Assembly: GCA_959347315.1 (NCBI GenBank)
Contig: OY365815.1
Span: forward strand, 11,790,459-11,854,458
Length of the DNA: 64,000 bases
Reading direction: 5' to 3'
Source: Bimastos eiseni
Lineage: Eukaryota; Annelida; Clitellata; Crassiclitellata; Lumbricidae
Under the pieces are notes generated by a model that had not been told where the DNA came from, ran no database searches, and worked only from the letters and a program-made list of their open reading frames with translations. Of this stretch, positions 24,001 to 39,183 are shown in pieces; within the stretch, counting starts at the first letter, position 1, and each line of letters starts with the position of its first letter. The translations under genes were made by a program, and so were the position numbers.

Positions 24001-27000
24001 GTAAGCGTAATCTTCCATCGGCTGAGTGAGGTACCGATCTCGTGGTCAATAGTGGGACTATGGAGAGACGCCTATTTACCGTTTTACACCAACGCATTAA
24101 TGATGGAGACGTGTGCAGAGATCTCCTGCTTAGAGTATTTTTATTGTTTGCGTATGGTCTCCCCAATAGAATAGAACAGACGATCATCTAGTCACAGCCA
24201 CAGCGCTCCATCTCGAATAGAACATCGCGTAAATAGGGATGGTTAATTAGTTAGGGCCGTTAGTTAACTTTATTTGCAAGCATCCTAGAATTAGGGCCTA
24301 CTAACACACTTATTTCGCGTCGCTGTCTAATGGCCAAACATTAATCGGTGGCAATGCTCAATTGAGACCGAAGTATTTGTTCAAGTTTAATTTCCGATTA
24401 ACCGTATAGGCTACTGTACGCATTGGGACTGCTCTTCTGTAATTTCTAATAAAATACTAAATTTCATGCATATGTAACGAATGCTTACAATGTAGAGCAT
24501 GTTGTAGCGCGCAAAGGCCAACGATTACCTCACAAATATTTGGTGACCACCTCCCTCCCGCTCCTCTCCATCCCGGCTTTTCACAGCGCTGTGGCTACAC
24601 ATGTTTTTGCATTAATGTGATGTTGGATGACAAGTTGAATGAAGTGGAGGATTATGGATAAATGTGTGGATGGCGTTTAGTGTATTTATTGGTGGATGGA
24701 TGGAGAAGATGGATAGACGGATGAATGTAATTGGGCGAATAAATGGATGAATGAAGGGAGATGGTGGAAAGATGGATGAATGCGACTGTGAATGAATGAG
24801 TGAATGTAGGCTTTATGTGAATGAATTGATGGATGAACAGATTGGATGGACAAACGAATGCGATTGGGTGAATGAATGAGTGAATGAATAATTGATGGAT
24901 GAATGCGATTGGGTGAATGAATGAGTGAATGAATAATTGATGGATGAATGCGATTGGGTGAATGAATGAGTGAATGAATAATTGATGGATGAATGCGATT
25001 GGGTGAGTGAATGGACGAATTAATGGACACCTAATGGAAGGACGGATGGAAGGACGGATGGAAGGACGGATGGAAGGACGGATGGAAGGACGGATGGAAG
25101 GACGGATGGAAGGACGGATGGAAGGACGGATGGAAGGACTGATGGAAGGACGGGTGAGTGCAATTGGAAGATTGAAATGAATATCTGGTATTGTATCTGT
25201 TGTTGTGTTGTTGCATGTAAGCCTTGGGAGGCAGTTGTCCAAGCGGTTGGGCTGTCTTCGGTGACTACTGCTACCTGCTCAGTCCTACTCAGTGGGACTT
25301 TGCTACTGGTCGTACTGTCTGTCAGGACCGTCAGGCGGACCTCGTCTCCTTCCAAACAGTCGAAGAAAGAGTAAGTCTCATGAGTATACAAACAGTTAAG
25401 TTCATCAGTGTAATCGAACACTGTCAAAGTGGTGGAGTTTTGTTCCCTAGGTCGATTCAGTCTTTATATAATACGTTCACCTCAAAACCATTCTTTTCAG
25501 CCGTCCTGGAGTCGGGAGCGCTCCTGGGATGTAACCTATATAGAGCTTTGTGACGGATGAAATAACAAGATCTACATACTTTACACATTCGTTAATTTGA
25601 TATATTCAAACTTGTAGGCCTATAGGCCGATTGCGGCTATCAGTGACAGCTTTCGCTCTTCCAACTGCCTAATCCCTTTTGATCTTGACCTGAAAAAGCG
25701 ATTCACCCCGCCTACCAGTAAGTTGGTTCCCCGTATTTTGCATTTTGAGGCGCTGTAATAATTTTGAGATTACGATTACAATATAAAGCTGACTTGTGGG
25801 ATCATAATAACTGATATAATGACACTATATAAGTTACATTATATCAGTGACCGCTGAAGAATTCGTTATCCATAGGAATTCGTCAAAGTTCTCGTAGCTG
25901 GAACTCGAGAGGAGTTTTGGATCGGAGCTCAGAAGGATGACACTGCAGCATGGGTCTGGACCGACGGAACCGTTCCAGGACCAAATGACGACAGCATCAA
26001 GTAGGTTTATGCACCCATCAACCTTCATCGTTTCATACTTATGCATGCTGATACACTTTACACGCATATTTTATGCGTAGGTCCTAACATTAGTATGTTA
26101 ATGAGTATGCATATGTCAATAAGTATTCATTAATATCAATCATTAGTATATTAGTATCATTAGTGTTCATTAATATCAATCGGTCAATTAATCAATATCT
26201 ATTGAATGCTAGACAAATTTATTAGATACTGAGGAATATTGCAGAAAGCGTGGTTAAGAGGGAGAAACCTAAAACTAAAAGTGCCTAGCCCCGCTAGCCA
26301 GGGTCCCCACAATAATTCACAATAACATTAGTGGGCACATTGCAAACTCCTTAAATTTTATTTATTTATTTATTTATTACCGAAATGTGACACCGCCCTT
26401 CTTCCAACATCTTTTGCTCAGAAGTGCACACACACGCCTCGACGGCGCAATGGTAGTTGTACAACAGAGCAATTGTGCGCAAAGGACTTGCTCAAGGTCC
26501 CTACACAGTGACTCCCCAGACGAGGGTTGAACCTGCTCGCTCAGCGCACACTGAACGTTACCGGCTGACCGCTCTAACCGATCGGCCACCGTGCCACAAT
26601 TGAATATAAGACAAATGTAGGTTTGATAAGATTGCAACTGAGCATGTATTAATATGCAAGTGAGTATGCTCTAGTATGAAAATGATTGTTCCTCGCATTC
26701 GTGGAGCTCAATCTAGAAGTTTGTCTAATGCTGTTGTTATGAACTTTTGTGCAGAGATTGGGATACGACTGCTGAGTGTCCTGACAGCTGTGAGGGAGAT
26801 TGCGTCCAGATGAATCATTGGAACGGACTCTGGACGAATGTTCCCTGTTCATGGTCGAGGAGATACGTATGCAAGCGCAAGAATGGTCGGTCTCTGGCTG
26901 TCTGTCTGTCTCTTTCTGTCTCTCTGTCTCTTTGTCTCTCTCTGTCTGTTTGTCTGTCCGTCTCTCTCTGCCTCTCTCTTTCTCTGCCTCTCTCTGTCTC

Positions 27001-27397
27001 AATGTCTGTCTCTGTCTCTGTCTCTGTCTCTGTCTCTCTCTCTCACTTTCTCTCTCTCTCTCTGTCTCTCTCTCTCTGCCTCTCTCTCTCTGCCTCTCTG
27101 TCTCTCTGTTTCTCTGCCTCTCTCTGTCTCTCTCTGTCTATGTGTCTGTCGGTTTGTCTCTGTTTCTATTGCTCTGTCTCGGTCAGTCAGTCAGTCAGTC
27201 AGTCAGTCAGTCAGTCAGTCAGTCAGTCAGTCAGTCAGTCAGTCAGTCAGTCAGTCAGTCAGTCAGTCAGTCAGTCAGTCAGTCAGTCAGTCAGTCAGTC
27301 AGTCAGTCAGTCAGTCAGTCAGTCAGTCAGTCAGTCAGTCAGTCAGTCAGTCAGTCAGTCAGTCAGTCAGTCAGTCAGTCAGTCAGTCAGTCAGTCA

Positions 27398-27458
<61 letters not shown>

Positions 27459-30400
27459 TCAGTCAGTCAGTCAGTCAGATTAAAAGGAATATAGAGTCTG
27501 TGGTCAACTTTTAGAAGCTAATGTCTATTAACTCAGCCCCGCCGAGAGGGAACCAGAGGGGGCAAATGCAAGAGGGCCCGGCAGAGTATGTGGACCCGGA
27601 CCGGACCCGCAATAAACTGACGAGGGTATTTTAAAATATTTTCCTGCAGCTGAATCGAGAAAAGATGTTTTTTAGGGATACTTAATAGAGGCGTGTAGGG
27701 ACCCTGAATTTCTATCGCCGACTATGTTTCCTCTGATTATTTTAATACAATCTTGGCTTTAGTCTTACAGTGTTGACTATAATTAGAACTCATGCAAGTT
27801 AACTTGGAACGGTTAACGGCCCATTTTTAAAAGCTTCCTCCTATGTATGTATATATGCACATGGTTATTTATGTAGCGCATTGCAAGCACCTGATGAAGT
27901 ACGCTATAAGAATGAATGTCTCTGCGTTAAACAGACGTACAGGACGCGTGTGACTTTGAGGGCGGTTGGCATCCGTTTAGCGGGAAGTGCTACAAGTACT
28001 TGACGACGAAGAAGACGTGGCAGGATGCGGAGAATGACTGCGTCGCCAACAGAGGTCACCTGGCCATCCTCAACACACAAGATAAGTTCAGCATTCTAGA
28101 GGAAGTTGTCTCCTGCAAGGACTACCAGGCAGGAGTCTGGATTGGACTCTCCGATACGGTCAGCAGTAGTTTTTGCTCTCAATAGATCGATCAATCAATT
28201 CATCAATCAAATAATCAATCAATCAGAATATGCTTGACTTGTCGAACTAGTCTTAACTTTACGACATATGATTGAATTTTGCTAGAAAAGACCATATTAG
28301 ATTGGAAAAGTCACCAGCCTTGGCTAGACCATATATACCGGTCTAAACTGGCATTGACTAGCCTGGACTGATGAAATTTAGCTAGTCTAACTCGATTGTG
28401 CGACTATAAAAAGACAGCTTTAGACTAGACTTGACTGTATTAAACCAACTTTGACCAGACTATATTGGACTAGTCTTGATTAGACTAGACCAACTTTGAC
28501 CAGACTATAATAATATTTGGAATAGCCTTGATTAGACTAGACCAACTTTGACCAGACTATAATAATATTTGGAATAGCCTTGATTAGACTAGACTGGACT
28601 AAGCTTACCTGGATTGACTTTATTGGCTATCTTTGACTATTGCAATTTGACAAGACTGTACTAGACTATACATAACGGGGCCAGACTAGACTCAACCTCG
28701 TGAGGCCGGTGACTAGGGGGTGCTGAGATTTGCCTGAGCACCCCTGGATAGAAAAGTTGACCCACGCAATTGATCCAATTCCGATGAATTTTCTCTATTT
28801 CGGGGAGGCTATGAGTGCCCTCAGTACGCTGCTTCACGTCATCCGCATTTGCAACATGAGCACCCTAGGCAAATGTTCTGGCTGCGGCCCTGAACATAGT
28901 CTTGTCATCATTGCTGCACAATAGACTAGACTCAGGCAGATGCGTTTGTCTTGTAGGCCGCTCCTCCTGAGTACAAATGGGCCGACAACGCTCCTCTAAC
29001 GGACACCAATTGGGACACCGACCAACCGAAAAACATGTACGTCGTCCTCTCACCTCCTGTCCTTAGTCCCATCCTATGCTTCTTTTTGTCTTCCTTTGTC
29101 CTTCTTTGTCTATTATTGCGTTCAATTTGTACGTCCACTTACGACTGTTATAACCATAATTCACGCTATAACTAGTTCTCAAAAGCCTCTTTAAAAATAA
29201 CCAGATGTATATACGTGTATATACATAAATACATACATACTAACATACATGCATACATGATACAACATGCACAAATTGCATATGAAGACATCGTACATAC
29301 ATGTACATTCATGCATACTTGCATAAATACATACACACATACATACATAGATGGATATGAATACATAGATACACGCAGACAACATGGCCGTTTTACCCTG
29401 TCTTGCTCTACGCTGTAACATGCTGTCGACTTCACTTTCCTTTTATTGTTCTTTACCCTCAACGCAAAAAACCCTAACCCTTGCAACCTTGGACGGAACG
29501 GATAGGTAGCGTTGTATCAATTAATATAATTATTTATTTAATAATTAACCGTCCCATCCTATGCTTCTCTTTGTCTTCCTTTGTCCTTCTTTGTCTATTA
29601 TTGCGTTCAATTTGTACGTCCACTTACGACTGTTATAACCATAATTCACGCTATAACTAGTTCTCAAAAGCCTCTTTAAAAATAACCAGATGTATATACG
29701 TGTATATACATAAATACATACATACTAACATACATGCATACATGATACAACATGCACAAATTGCATATGAAGACATCGTACATACATGTACATTCATGCA
29801 TACTTGCATAAATACATACACACATACATACATAGATGGATATGAATACATAGATACACGCAGACAACATGGCCGTTTTACCCTGTCTTGCTCTACGCTG
29901 TAACATGCTGTCGACTTCACTTTCCTTTTATTGTTCTTTACCCTCAACGCAAAAAACCCTAACCCTTGCAACCTTGGACGGAACGGATAGGTAGCGTTGT
30001 ATCAATTAATATAATTATTTATTTAATAATTAACCGTGCTTTACTTGCCTTGTTATAACTGACCTTGCCTTTTCTAGTCCTTACTGTGCTCGTTGCCCCT
30101 ATATCATCCTCATGTTTACTTTCTTAGCCCACGTATCTTACCTTGGCTTAAATTATTCGAGTCCTAGACTTACCTGAGCTTACCTCTGTATTGTTCTGTC
30201 GTAAGGACGGCACCTGGAGGCAACTGTGTCAATGCACTACCAGTGAGCAATTACAAGTGGCGAGTCGATACCTGTGACAGAGAGAACGAATACACCTGCG
30301 AAAGAGCCGAAGGTTTGGACTTTCAAGCACTAAACGACCACACAGAGTTGTCCACGTGTACAACTTTCATGACCCGACCAAACCCGACCCATTAAAAATG

Positions 30401-33400
30401 GACCCGACCCGACTTCTGAAGCCAAATTTCTGACCCAACCTGATCCGAGCCGTGACGTCCATGACCCGACCCAATCAGACCCGACCCGACCCGACCCGAC
30501 CCGCCTCTAGTGCTAATTATACCAATATTTTTATCGTCAAATTCTAATGTCTTAAAAACATAACACAATCAGATCGCCATATAATTATGACAATAATATT
30601 GATTTGTGAGAACGTATCAGGGAATATACCCTTCGTTTATGCCATTTATTTTTGCCTAAATTAAAAAAATATATGCAAAAGATTTCTACCTAAGAGACCG
30701 ACGTGCAGATCCTAGCGTTGCACCCTCAGATAACTCACAAGCTTGTAATAAATCATTTGAATTTTATTTTTTCTTAAATTTTCTTAAATTATTCCATACG
30801 ACAGCTTGAGCCGAGGTCCGTGTTAAAAGGAACAAATCCGGTGTTGCCCTAATTTTTCGCGCTAATTCCTTAGCCATGTTCAATTTATTTGATTGTAACT
30901 GATTAACTCCAGGTTCCGACATGTGAATCGCTAAAGCTTAGGCCTATGTAAGAGATTTTAATCTTATTCACAGGCTTCCTCGGTCCTTGCACAGAGAGTC
31001 AAAGAATCGGGCACTTAAAAGGCGCCCGATTATTTGTCTCAGAAGTCAATCGCGCTTATTATCATGCTCAATCGACTTTGCTATAGCCTTGTGGTGTCTT
31101 CTGCTGTTCTTTCCTCACTCAAGTGCCTTGAGGATCTCTTGCCAATGAACGCACGCGCAGAAGATGTAAACCGTAACGAATCATTCTGAAAAACACGCGG
31201 TTGAAGACTAAGCTGTGCAAAAAATGTGTGAGTTGAAATGGGTCTGAGTTCAGGACCCGACTCAAACCGACCCACCAGGATCTCGACCCGCCGAATCTGC
31301 AGATATTCGTGACCCGGCCCGACCCAACCAGGCCCGACACGAGGGTCGACTCGACCCGTAGACAACTCTGCGACCACAGTACACCAAAACGCACAACAAC
31401 ATAGCACTACACCATTCCTACTAGAAATGATTTCCGCTTTACTTGTATACATCCTAGTTTCCTGCAATCTGCTCTTCTCATTCCTTTTCTATCTGGATCT
31501 TGCCCTTCTCTCGATCACTGTAACCGTGATTTAACTAATCCTACTATAATTACGGCAATCCTCATTTCCAAGACTACAAAATATCTGCTACTTCAGTCTG
31601 TGGTATGGTCTCCCAATAGTATTTAGCGGAATATTTATCTTTTCAAGGTCTCCCCTTTTATTGCCTCGATGCAATGACATAATTATATGTCACTTACTTA
31701 GCCCACGTATCTTACTTACCTTGACGTAAATTATAGCACTTAGAGTCCTAGACTCACATGAGCTTACCTCTGTATCGTTTACCTCTGATGATTTTATGAT
31801 TTGGCTGCAAAATAAACCATTTCAATGAATGATTGATTGGACAGTGGGTTCCAGTGGGTTCCAGTGGGTTCCAGCCTGCATGTACATCTAACTTCTGATT
31901 GGTGTGTCGGGTAGGAACGTGCGCTGATGGGTGGACAGACTATGGAACAGGTTTCTGCTACTCCGTCATTGGTGCCGATGCGTCCTTCCGTAAGACTTGG
32001 ACGGACGGTCATCACTATTGCACCAACACAGGAGCAGGTGGTCAGCTGATGAAGATAGAGAGGTAGGAGGAAGAGCGAAATCGACGCTATTGTCACGCAG
32101 GGCACATCGATTAAAATTATGCTTAAATATCTAGAATGAGGACACTTGCCCATACCTTTTGTCTGTTCCATTTGTTCGAATCTGCCTCAACCGACCTCGG
32201 ACAAGTTGCTCACCCACAATTGTCCGTGAGGAAGGCAAAGGGAATCCCCAGGTTGCATGAAAGTCAATGTGCCTGCGCATCTGCCATCGAGCAGATATTT
32301 CACTATCAATATCATAACATCATCAACATCATCATCGGTTGCAGCATCATCAACGTTAAAAAGTGACGTAAATTTACCATGGCCCAGATGTGCGGCCAGA
32401 CAGTGAACCTTGATGTCCTTTAAGTAGAATTTGCTGTTCGTCGCTAGCTGTAGTCCGATCTTACAAAGATGCTTTATCTGTTTCCAGTGACAAACAACAG
32501 GAGGCGTTGAGGACAATAGTGGGTACCTTAGCAACAGCCGGTGCTGATAAGGTCTTCATTGGTCTCTCTGGTACGTTTGTCTCTCGTTTTCACAGATACT
32601 CAAAAAGTCAGCATACATGCATTTGCAATTCCGCCACTGTTCGTGCGACGACTTCTAAAGCGCCATAACGCAGTCATGTCGCTACAAGGGCGCTTTACAG
32701 TGGCACGATCAGCAAACTAGCAAAAAACCGTACAGTTTGTGCGCTGGCTTCCATCCATTTAAGAACAGCGTTGAATCATTTACTTTCACCAATCCTATGC
32801 GCTAAACGTAAACATCTTCTAATTATTGTAATCGCAGGCTCTAACACGATAATTGCTAGTTGGTCGCTCACCGCACGTCATCCGTTTATCTATGACCGCT
32901 ACTTCAAGTAGACCTGAAGAAGGTTAACTCGATAATCCAGGTTATAGAGGCTACAGAGAAAAAACATCAAGAGATACAGAGATACAGAGGGAGGCAGATG
33001 CAGAGAGGCAGAGTCGAAGGCAGAGGCTGAGACAGGGACAGAATCAGAGACACAGAAGAATAAGATTGTAGAGTAAGACTTCTTCAATGGTTGGGGGCTT
33101 TAGTTTTGCATGGAGTGACTTCCCAATATGCTTTCTACATATATCGATCAATTGCACACTATTGTAAAATGTGACGTTGTAATTGAGATCGAAGAATTTG
33201 CTGGAGGCTGAACTAAAAAGGGAAGAAGCTTTACTCATAGGAAAGGCTTTTCTTCGTGTTATTCTTTTTATCTGTGTTCTGTGCAACTGAATTCTGTTGT
33301 GGAAACAGATATGCAGAGGGATAACGACCTGCGTTGGTCTGATGGGTCGGGCGTCTTCTACAGCTACTTCGGAAGCATCGAACAAGTCGCGCGTAGAATT

Positions 33401-36400
33401 GACTGCGGCTTCGTTAGTCCAGGTTACAAACTAAGAATTCAATCATTAAATCTGATGACGTCTATGGCGCCGTATGCACTAGAAGGGAATTTAGAAGCTG
33501 AGTACGCTGTGCAGCAGTAATCGTAATCGTAATCTCCAAACTTCTGAAATGCCACTCGAAAGCCAAGCGCAGGGTATACCAACTTATTCACGAGCGCTGC
33601 ATCAAATCAAATGAGTTGTCGAAAGGGTAGTTCGAGGAAGGGCAGAGTCCGGTTTCCAGAGGACCAGAGGAGGGTCCAAGGAGTCGCTTACGATGACCGC
33701 TATGTAAGCAAGAATGGGTAGCAAATGTTAGCGACTTTGCACTTGTTGACTCCGTGCATAGCCTAATGGCGGATGGCTAGTTCCCTCGCCGTCGGATCTT
33801 CCCAATAGCAGTGCCTAATTTAGTTGAATCTGATCTGTTCTAATCTAATCCAATGACTTATGTAGCGCCGTTACGATAATGTCCAAGACATCGCAATCCG
33901 AATGGAAATCCATTAAATTGATTTAAGGCCAGTTTATACAATTAATGTTATGGTAGGATTACTAAGGGACACTTAGTAAGCGAGTTGAAATAGAAGGCGT
34001 GCTAACGTATGTGGTGTGGCAAAGTGCGTGTTAGGTCCATACTGGATTCGAATATTAATCGTGGCTTCGTGGATGTGTATATTTCAGCGGATGCCAATGC
34101 GACTTGGAATACTGGTTACTGTTTTGAGACGCATCCTTTCATCTGTCAGATTCCAATACACAGAGTACCCTCAATACCGGTCGACCCAAGTAAGTACCTA
34201 CAAAGCAAGTACCTTTGTAGCCAAGTACAACCCCATGAAGCCATATGCAAGTAAAATCGTCCTCTCAGACCCCATGTGTGGCTTGATGTGCCCTACCAAA
34301 CAAGCAAAACCATCCCATAAAACCAAACCAGCGCGATAACTTTATAAGTGCCCTCAATTATTATCGTTTATTCGATTAAGTTCATAAGGCCTAAATTTAG
34401 AGACGGTTAACTACATTTAGAACAAAATAAATATCCATAGAACCAGCGAAAAAATGTTGTGGCGAATAAATATACTGAGAACCAAAATAATAAGTAAACC
34501 TAACTTGTGTTTGGATACAGAAAATGGTCCTAGAATGAGACGAGTGTCTTTAGAGCAAAATACCCTTAAAACCAGTGTTGCAATTTAATACACTAACAAA
34601 TATTTCTAGAATTAGATGAGTAGCCTATCTTTACAACCAGATTATAAATCTGTAGAACTAAGCAAGAAAATTTGGCAAAAAGGTATCAGCAACAGTGTCG
34701 ATGATAAAAATCTACACTCTATACATGCGCGAATCTATTAGCTACATTTCTGACTTAAACTGTAGCCAGTTCATAAAACAGACTAGAGCTATAAAATCGC
34801 TTTCGCTATCTCCGGAGGAAGCATATTCGAGCACATTTTAGATATTTCTCCTGTCATGACAAAATATCGACCCAGACAGGTCTAGATCGGCCAATAACTC
34901 ATCGCAGCACAAAACGCGTCGTGATCAAATATACCAGCGCTCCATAACGTACTCGATGTGGAGCAGCTATAGTAGGGCGCACCCAGCAATCCAAAGCACA
35001 CGATCACTGCGCGTCAGCTATGCGCACTAATAGTCGCATGCAATCAAACACCCACATTAACAATGAATAGGCGACTAACATTAACTCACTGTTAATCTGT
35101 ACAGTAGTGTCCTTCAGAGTGGAGAGTTGTCCTTGTAGGTGGTTGGGTTTGTCCGGATGGATGGGTGGCAGACAACCACACTGCTACATGTTTCCAGTTT
35201 CCGGATGCAACCATCGCTTACCAGCAGGCGCTGTCGTCATGTACTCAGGGAAGGTTCCTCATCATCTCATCCATGGACCAACAGAGCTTCCTAGCATGTA
35301 AGAATATCAAACCACAGCCAGAATATTAGAAGCGAACCATTTGTTTGACCCTGGTTCTAACTGATAGCAGTCATCCAATAACAATACTTGTTTGAGGCAT
35401 GTACTTGTATTAAACGACCTAACAGCGAGATTCCATACCTGAAAGTTTGTTTCTGTGTTTGTTTAGCTCGTCTGAGAGGCAGATCCTGGATCGGTTATCA
35501 ATACAGGGATGGGATGCACAAGTGGTATGACGATTCTCCAGTAAGTCCTTATTTATAGGCCTATTACAGTATTTCTCTGTTACATGTAAGTATATGCCTT
35601 CATCTTATTTCAATGTCATTTTACTGTAAATTGTCAACGAATGCTTGCCTGATTGATTCTTCAAAGTAACTGTAATAAACATTATTAATGCCACTGTGAA
35701 ATCACGTTCTCTGTTGTCATATTTTTTTTTATTGTAAAGTTAAGACTTACGATTAGCCAATTATTGCTGGGCCATTTAAATTTTCTATGAAAACTTCTCC
35801 ACTTTTGGCACTCTGGCAGTGCCAATCCCAAGCGAGGATAAAAGACGAGGGTGACGCTAATGATCCTTATCATCACACACTGTCGTTAGAATGAAACAAC
35901 AACTACTACATTTCTATCCATTTGATCTCAGCAGCTCTTACGACCTAGGTCAGAGGTGGCGAGTCCTCGCACAGTTGTCTTGCATGGGATGCAAGTTTTG
36001 GGGCACGCGTGATACAGAAAATTGCAAACTTCGAAATGCACATTCAATCTGTGAAGCCATGTTTGATCTTATGAAGGATTTTATATTTTAAAAACCTGTC
36101 TAAAGTCATATTTTAAAATAATAATGTTTATTTCATATTGTGTGACGCTGTGCCAATTGAGATCTCTATTCTAAAAATGATCATAATGGGCATACTGTGC
36201 ATACATACATACATACATACATACATACATACATACATACATACATACATACATACATGCATGCATGCATACATACATACATACATACATACATACATAC
36301 ATACATACATACATACATACAATTTGTCACTATTGGTCTTAATCGGCAGATCACTCTATTGGAGTATACGTCTTGCTTACCCCGATTTTTTTAATGCCTA

Positions 36401-39108
36401 GAGTTTTAGTTATTCAGTCATTTCAGTTGTAGTTTTTTATTTATTACCGAAATTTGATACCGCCCTTCTTCCAAAATTTTTTGCTCAGAAGTGCACACAC
36501 ACGCCTCGACGGCGCAATTGTAGTTGTACTGCAGAGTAATTGTGCGCGAAGGACTTGCTCAAGGTCCCTACACAGTGACTCCCCGGACGAAGGTTGAGCC
36601 GTGCGACTCCGTAATAGGCCTTTATATCCCGGGGTCCTCGGTTGAGCCCGCTTGCTCAGCGCTCATTGAACGCTGACCGCTCTAACCAATAGACCACCAT
36701 GCCGTTCATTATATATTGTCGAATAATATTGTTCTACGCTTGTTCAGTAATACAGGACCTGTCTTATTCAATAGCACACACATATCAATTATTTATTCAT
36801 TCATTTAAATATTCATATAGCGGCCCCGAAGAACTCTACTCGGAGACGCTCCCAGACAAACCACGGCAAAACATACATGCATACATGCATACATGCATAC
36901 ATGCATACATGCATACATGCATACATGCATACATGCATACATGCATACATGCATACATGCATACATGCATACATACATACATACATACATATTTATATAT
37001 ATTATATGGTTCACATTGTCAGGTGACGTTTGAGAACTGGCAGCAGGGTGGATTCGACAATGCGTCATCTTTGACATGCACAGTGATGTCCGAGTCGCCG
37101 TCTGGTGTGTGGGTCAACGAGATATGCGAAGAGACAAGATACTACGTCTGTACACAGGCCGCCAGTGAGTAATTTCCATTGGTATACCCTACCTCGTACA
37201 GAATCCTCTGCTAGCTAGATAGCAAAATTGGTAAAATTCTTTGGTGTTCCCATTGGCTACAGGGAATGCTAGAAATTTTCAGAAACTGTGTATTCATCCT
37301 CCTGCTCCTGGCTTGAGTTTATCCCTCCTTGGGAGGGTGAGCCAAAGTGAGAACATGGACAAAAACTTATCAAAAACTGTCTTGTGTCAAATATTTGCCA
37401 TATTGCACTAAACTGCCCCTTTTTAGAAAAAGTCTAGGTTTTAAAATTATTATTTACTCCATCGTACTAGCATTTAACATCGCAAGCACGGTAGATTTTC
37501 TCATATTTGAATAGTCTATAGATATTTGTACCCTCATCTTCATTGTGGATACGTCGAAGAATCATCATTTTATCTGACCCGCTTGCCCATATATGGTTGA
37601 ATCTAAAGCTTTCTTCTTCTGTCTTTTCTGTTAGCCCACGTGACGGCTACGACTATACCACCAACTCCAACCGGTTAGCAAACAATGTCTCTCTCAGCTT
37701 CGCAATCGCATGCACATTCATTATGTTACAAATTATTACTATCGTCATCATCGTCGTCATCATCATCGTCATCACCACCACAACCATCGTTCATTATCAT
37801 CGTCCATCATTGTCATCATCACGATACATCTTTTAAGAAGCAGACTCTTCGTCGTCGTCGTCGTCACCATCATTATCATCACTACCACCACCACCACCAT
37901 CGTCGTCGTCATTATCGTCGTCATCATCATCATCGTCATTATCGTCTTCAGCGTCGTCATCAGCACTATCGTCATCATCATCCCTTTCATCAATTTTGTT
38001 GTTATCATCCAGCACCGTGGACATACCAGTGCGGCTCCGGGTGGAGCTACAATCCGACGACGCAGGCCTGCTACAGGGTCGTTGGCAGCCCGACTGTGAC
38101 ATGGGAGAATGCCCAGCTGGCCTGCCAGGACCTCGGAGCAAACTTAGTCTCAATACACGGAGAACACGAAACTGCCTTCATTAACGGTAACATCGATGTG
38201 GTATTCATCGCAATCGTAAACTCTAACTATACATAGGCCTATATATATATGTATATATATGTATATATATGTATATATATGTATATATATATGTATATAT
38301 ATATGTATATATATAAGGCGTTACTTAAAAAACTTTGTGAAGGTCGACAGGATTAGCCATTAACATGCGTCGAGTTTAGAAATATAAATGTGTCAGTAGC
38401 AACGTTAATATGCATGCTAATTAATGCTTGAAGTTACGTTGAAACCATAATACATGTAGGTGATACTATAAAAGGTGATTTTCCTTACGAGTCGAATGAG
38501 TTTCATTAACTCTGAATTGGCTAGATTCAACAACATACTTATAGTTTATCACCCTCCGCTTTCAACCCCATCTCTTTCGATATTTCCCTGATTACACCTA
38601 AATTCGCCTAAGTACATCGACGCACCTGATCTTCTCAATGCATCCAAGACCCTCTTCTCGTCTACCAAGTCCACTCCGTGAGCCTCTTTTATAGTCACCA
38701 CACCCCTCCAGTATCCGCTGTTCTTATCTCTGTGTATGAGGCTAAATTAACTCCCGGAGTGTATTGTACTTAGGATATATTGACTCCGTAGTTAATTTGT
38801 TCTTTGAACAAAGACACTCCGCCCCAGGAACAAACACTCCCGGGAAGTTAATTCTTCCTATAGGTCATATTGACTAGGATAATTTGAATTGGGAAGTTAA
38901 TTCTTCCTGGGACAAATTCAGACTGGGAGTTATTATTCTTCCTAGGACAAACTGACCCGGGAGTGTTTAAAAGGGGAGTGTATTTGGCGTACTACCCCGG
39001 TCCAACGTTATATCTTCTAAATACACCTAAGGATCCTCTTTATCTCAGATACTCATCTCCCAAATCTACTCCCAGGAATCTATTATTGCACCAATCCTCA
39101 TAATCTCC

Positions 39109-39183
<75 letters not shown>

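Noticed and set aside
25618..25721. Possible extra exon ([16 protein letters not shown]...) between AG and GTAAGT
   Set aside because: Direct splicing of 25370 to 25876 gives a complete CTLD in phase 0; the extra segment has no CTLD similarity.
26747..27514. ORFs of 218-255 codons with QSVSQSVS repeats
   Set aside because: All three frames are open because of the (TCAG)n array; only the first part (CTLD1 end) is coding.
29470..29480. ACCCTAACCC, telomere-like
   Set aside because: A single short occurrence (and its duplicate at 29955), not an array.
33740..33830. tRNA-like words (GCCTAATGGCGGATGGC)
   Set aside because: No convincing box B or cloverleaf; not called as tRNA or SINE.
37685..38236. 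His/Arg-rich ORF of 183 codons
   Set aside because: Its first two thirds are trinucleotide repeat; only 38013-38186 is a real exon.
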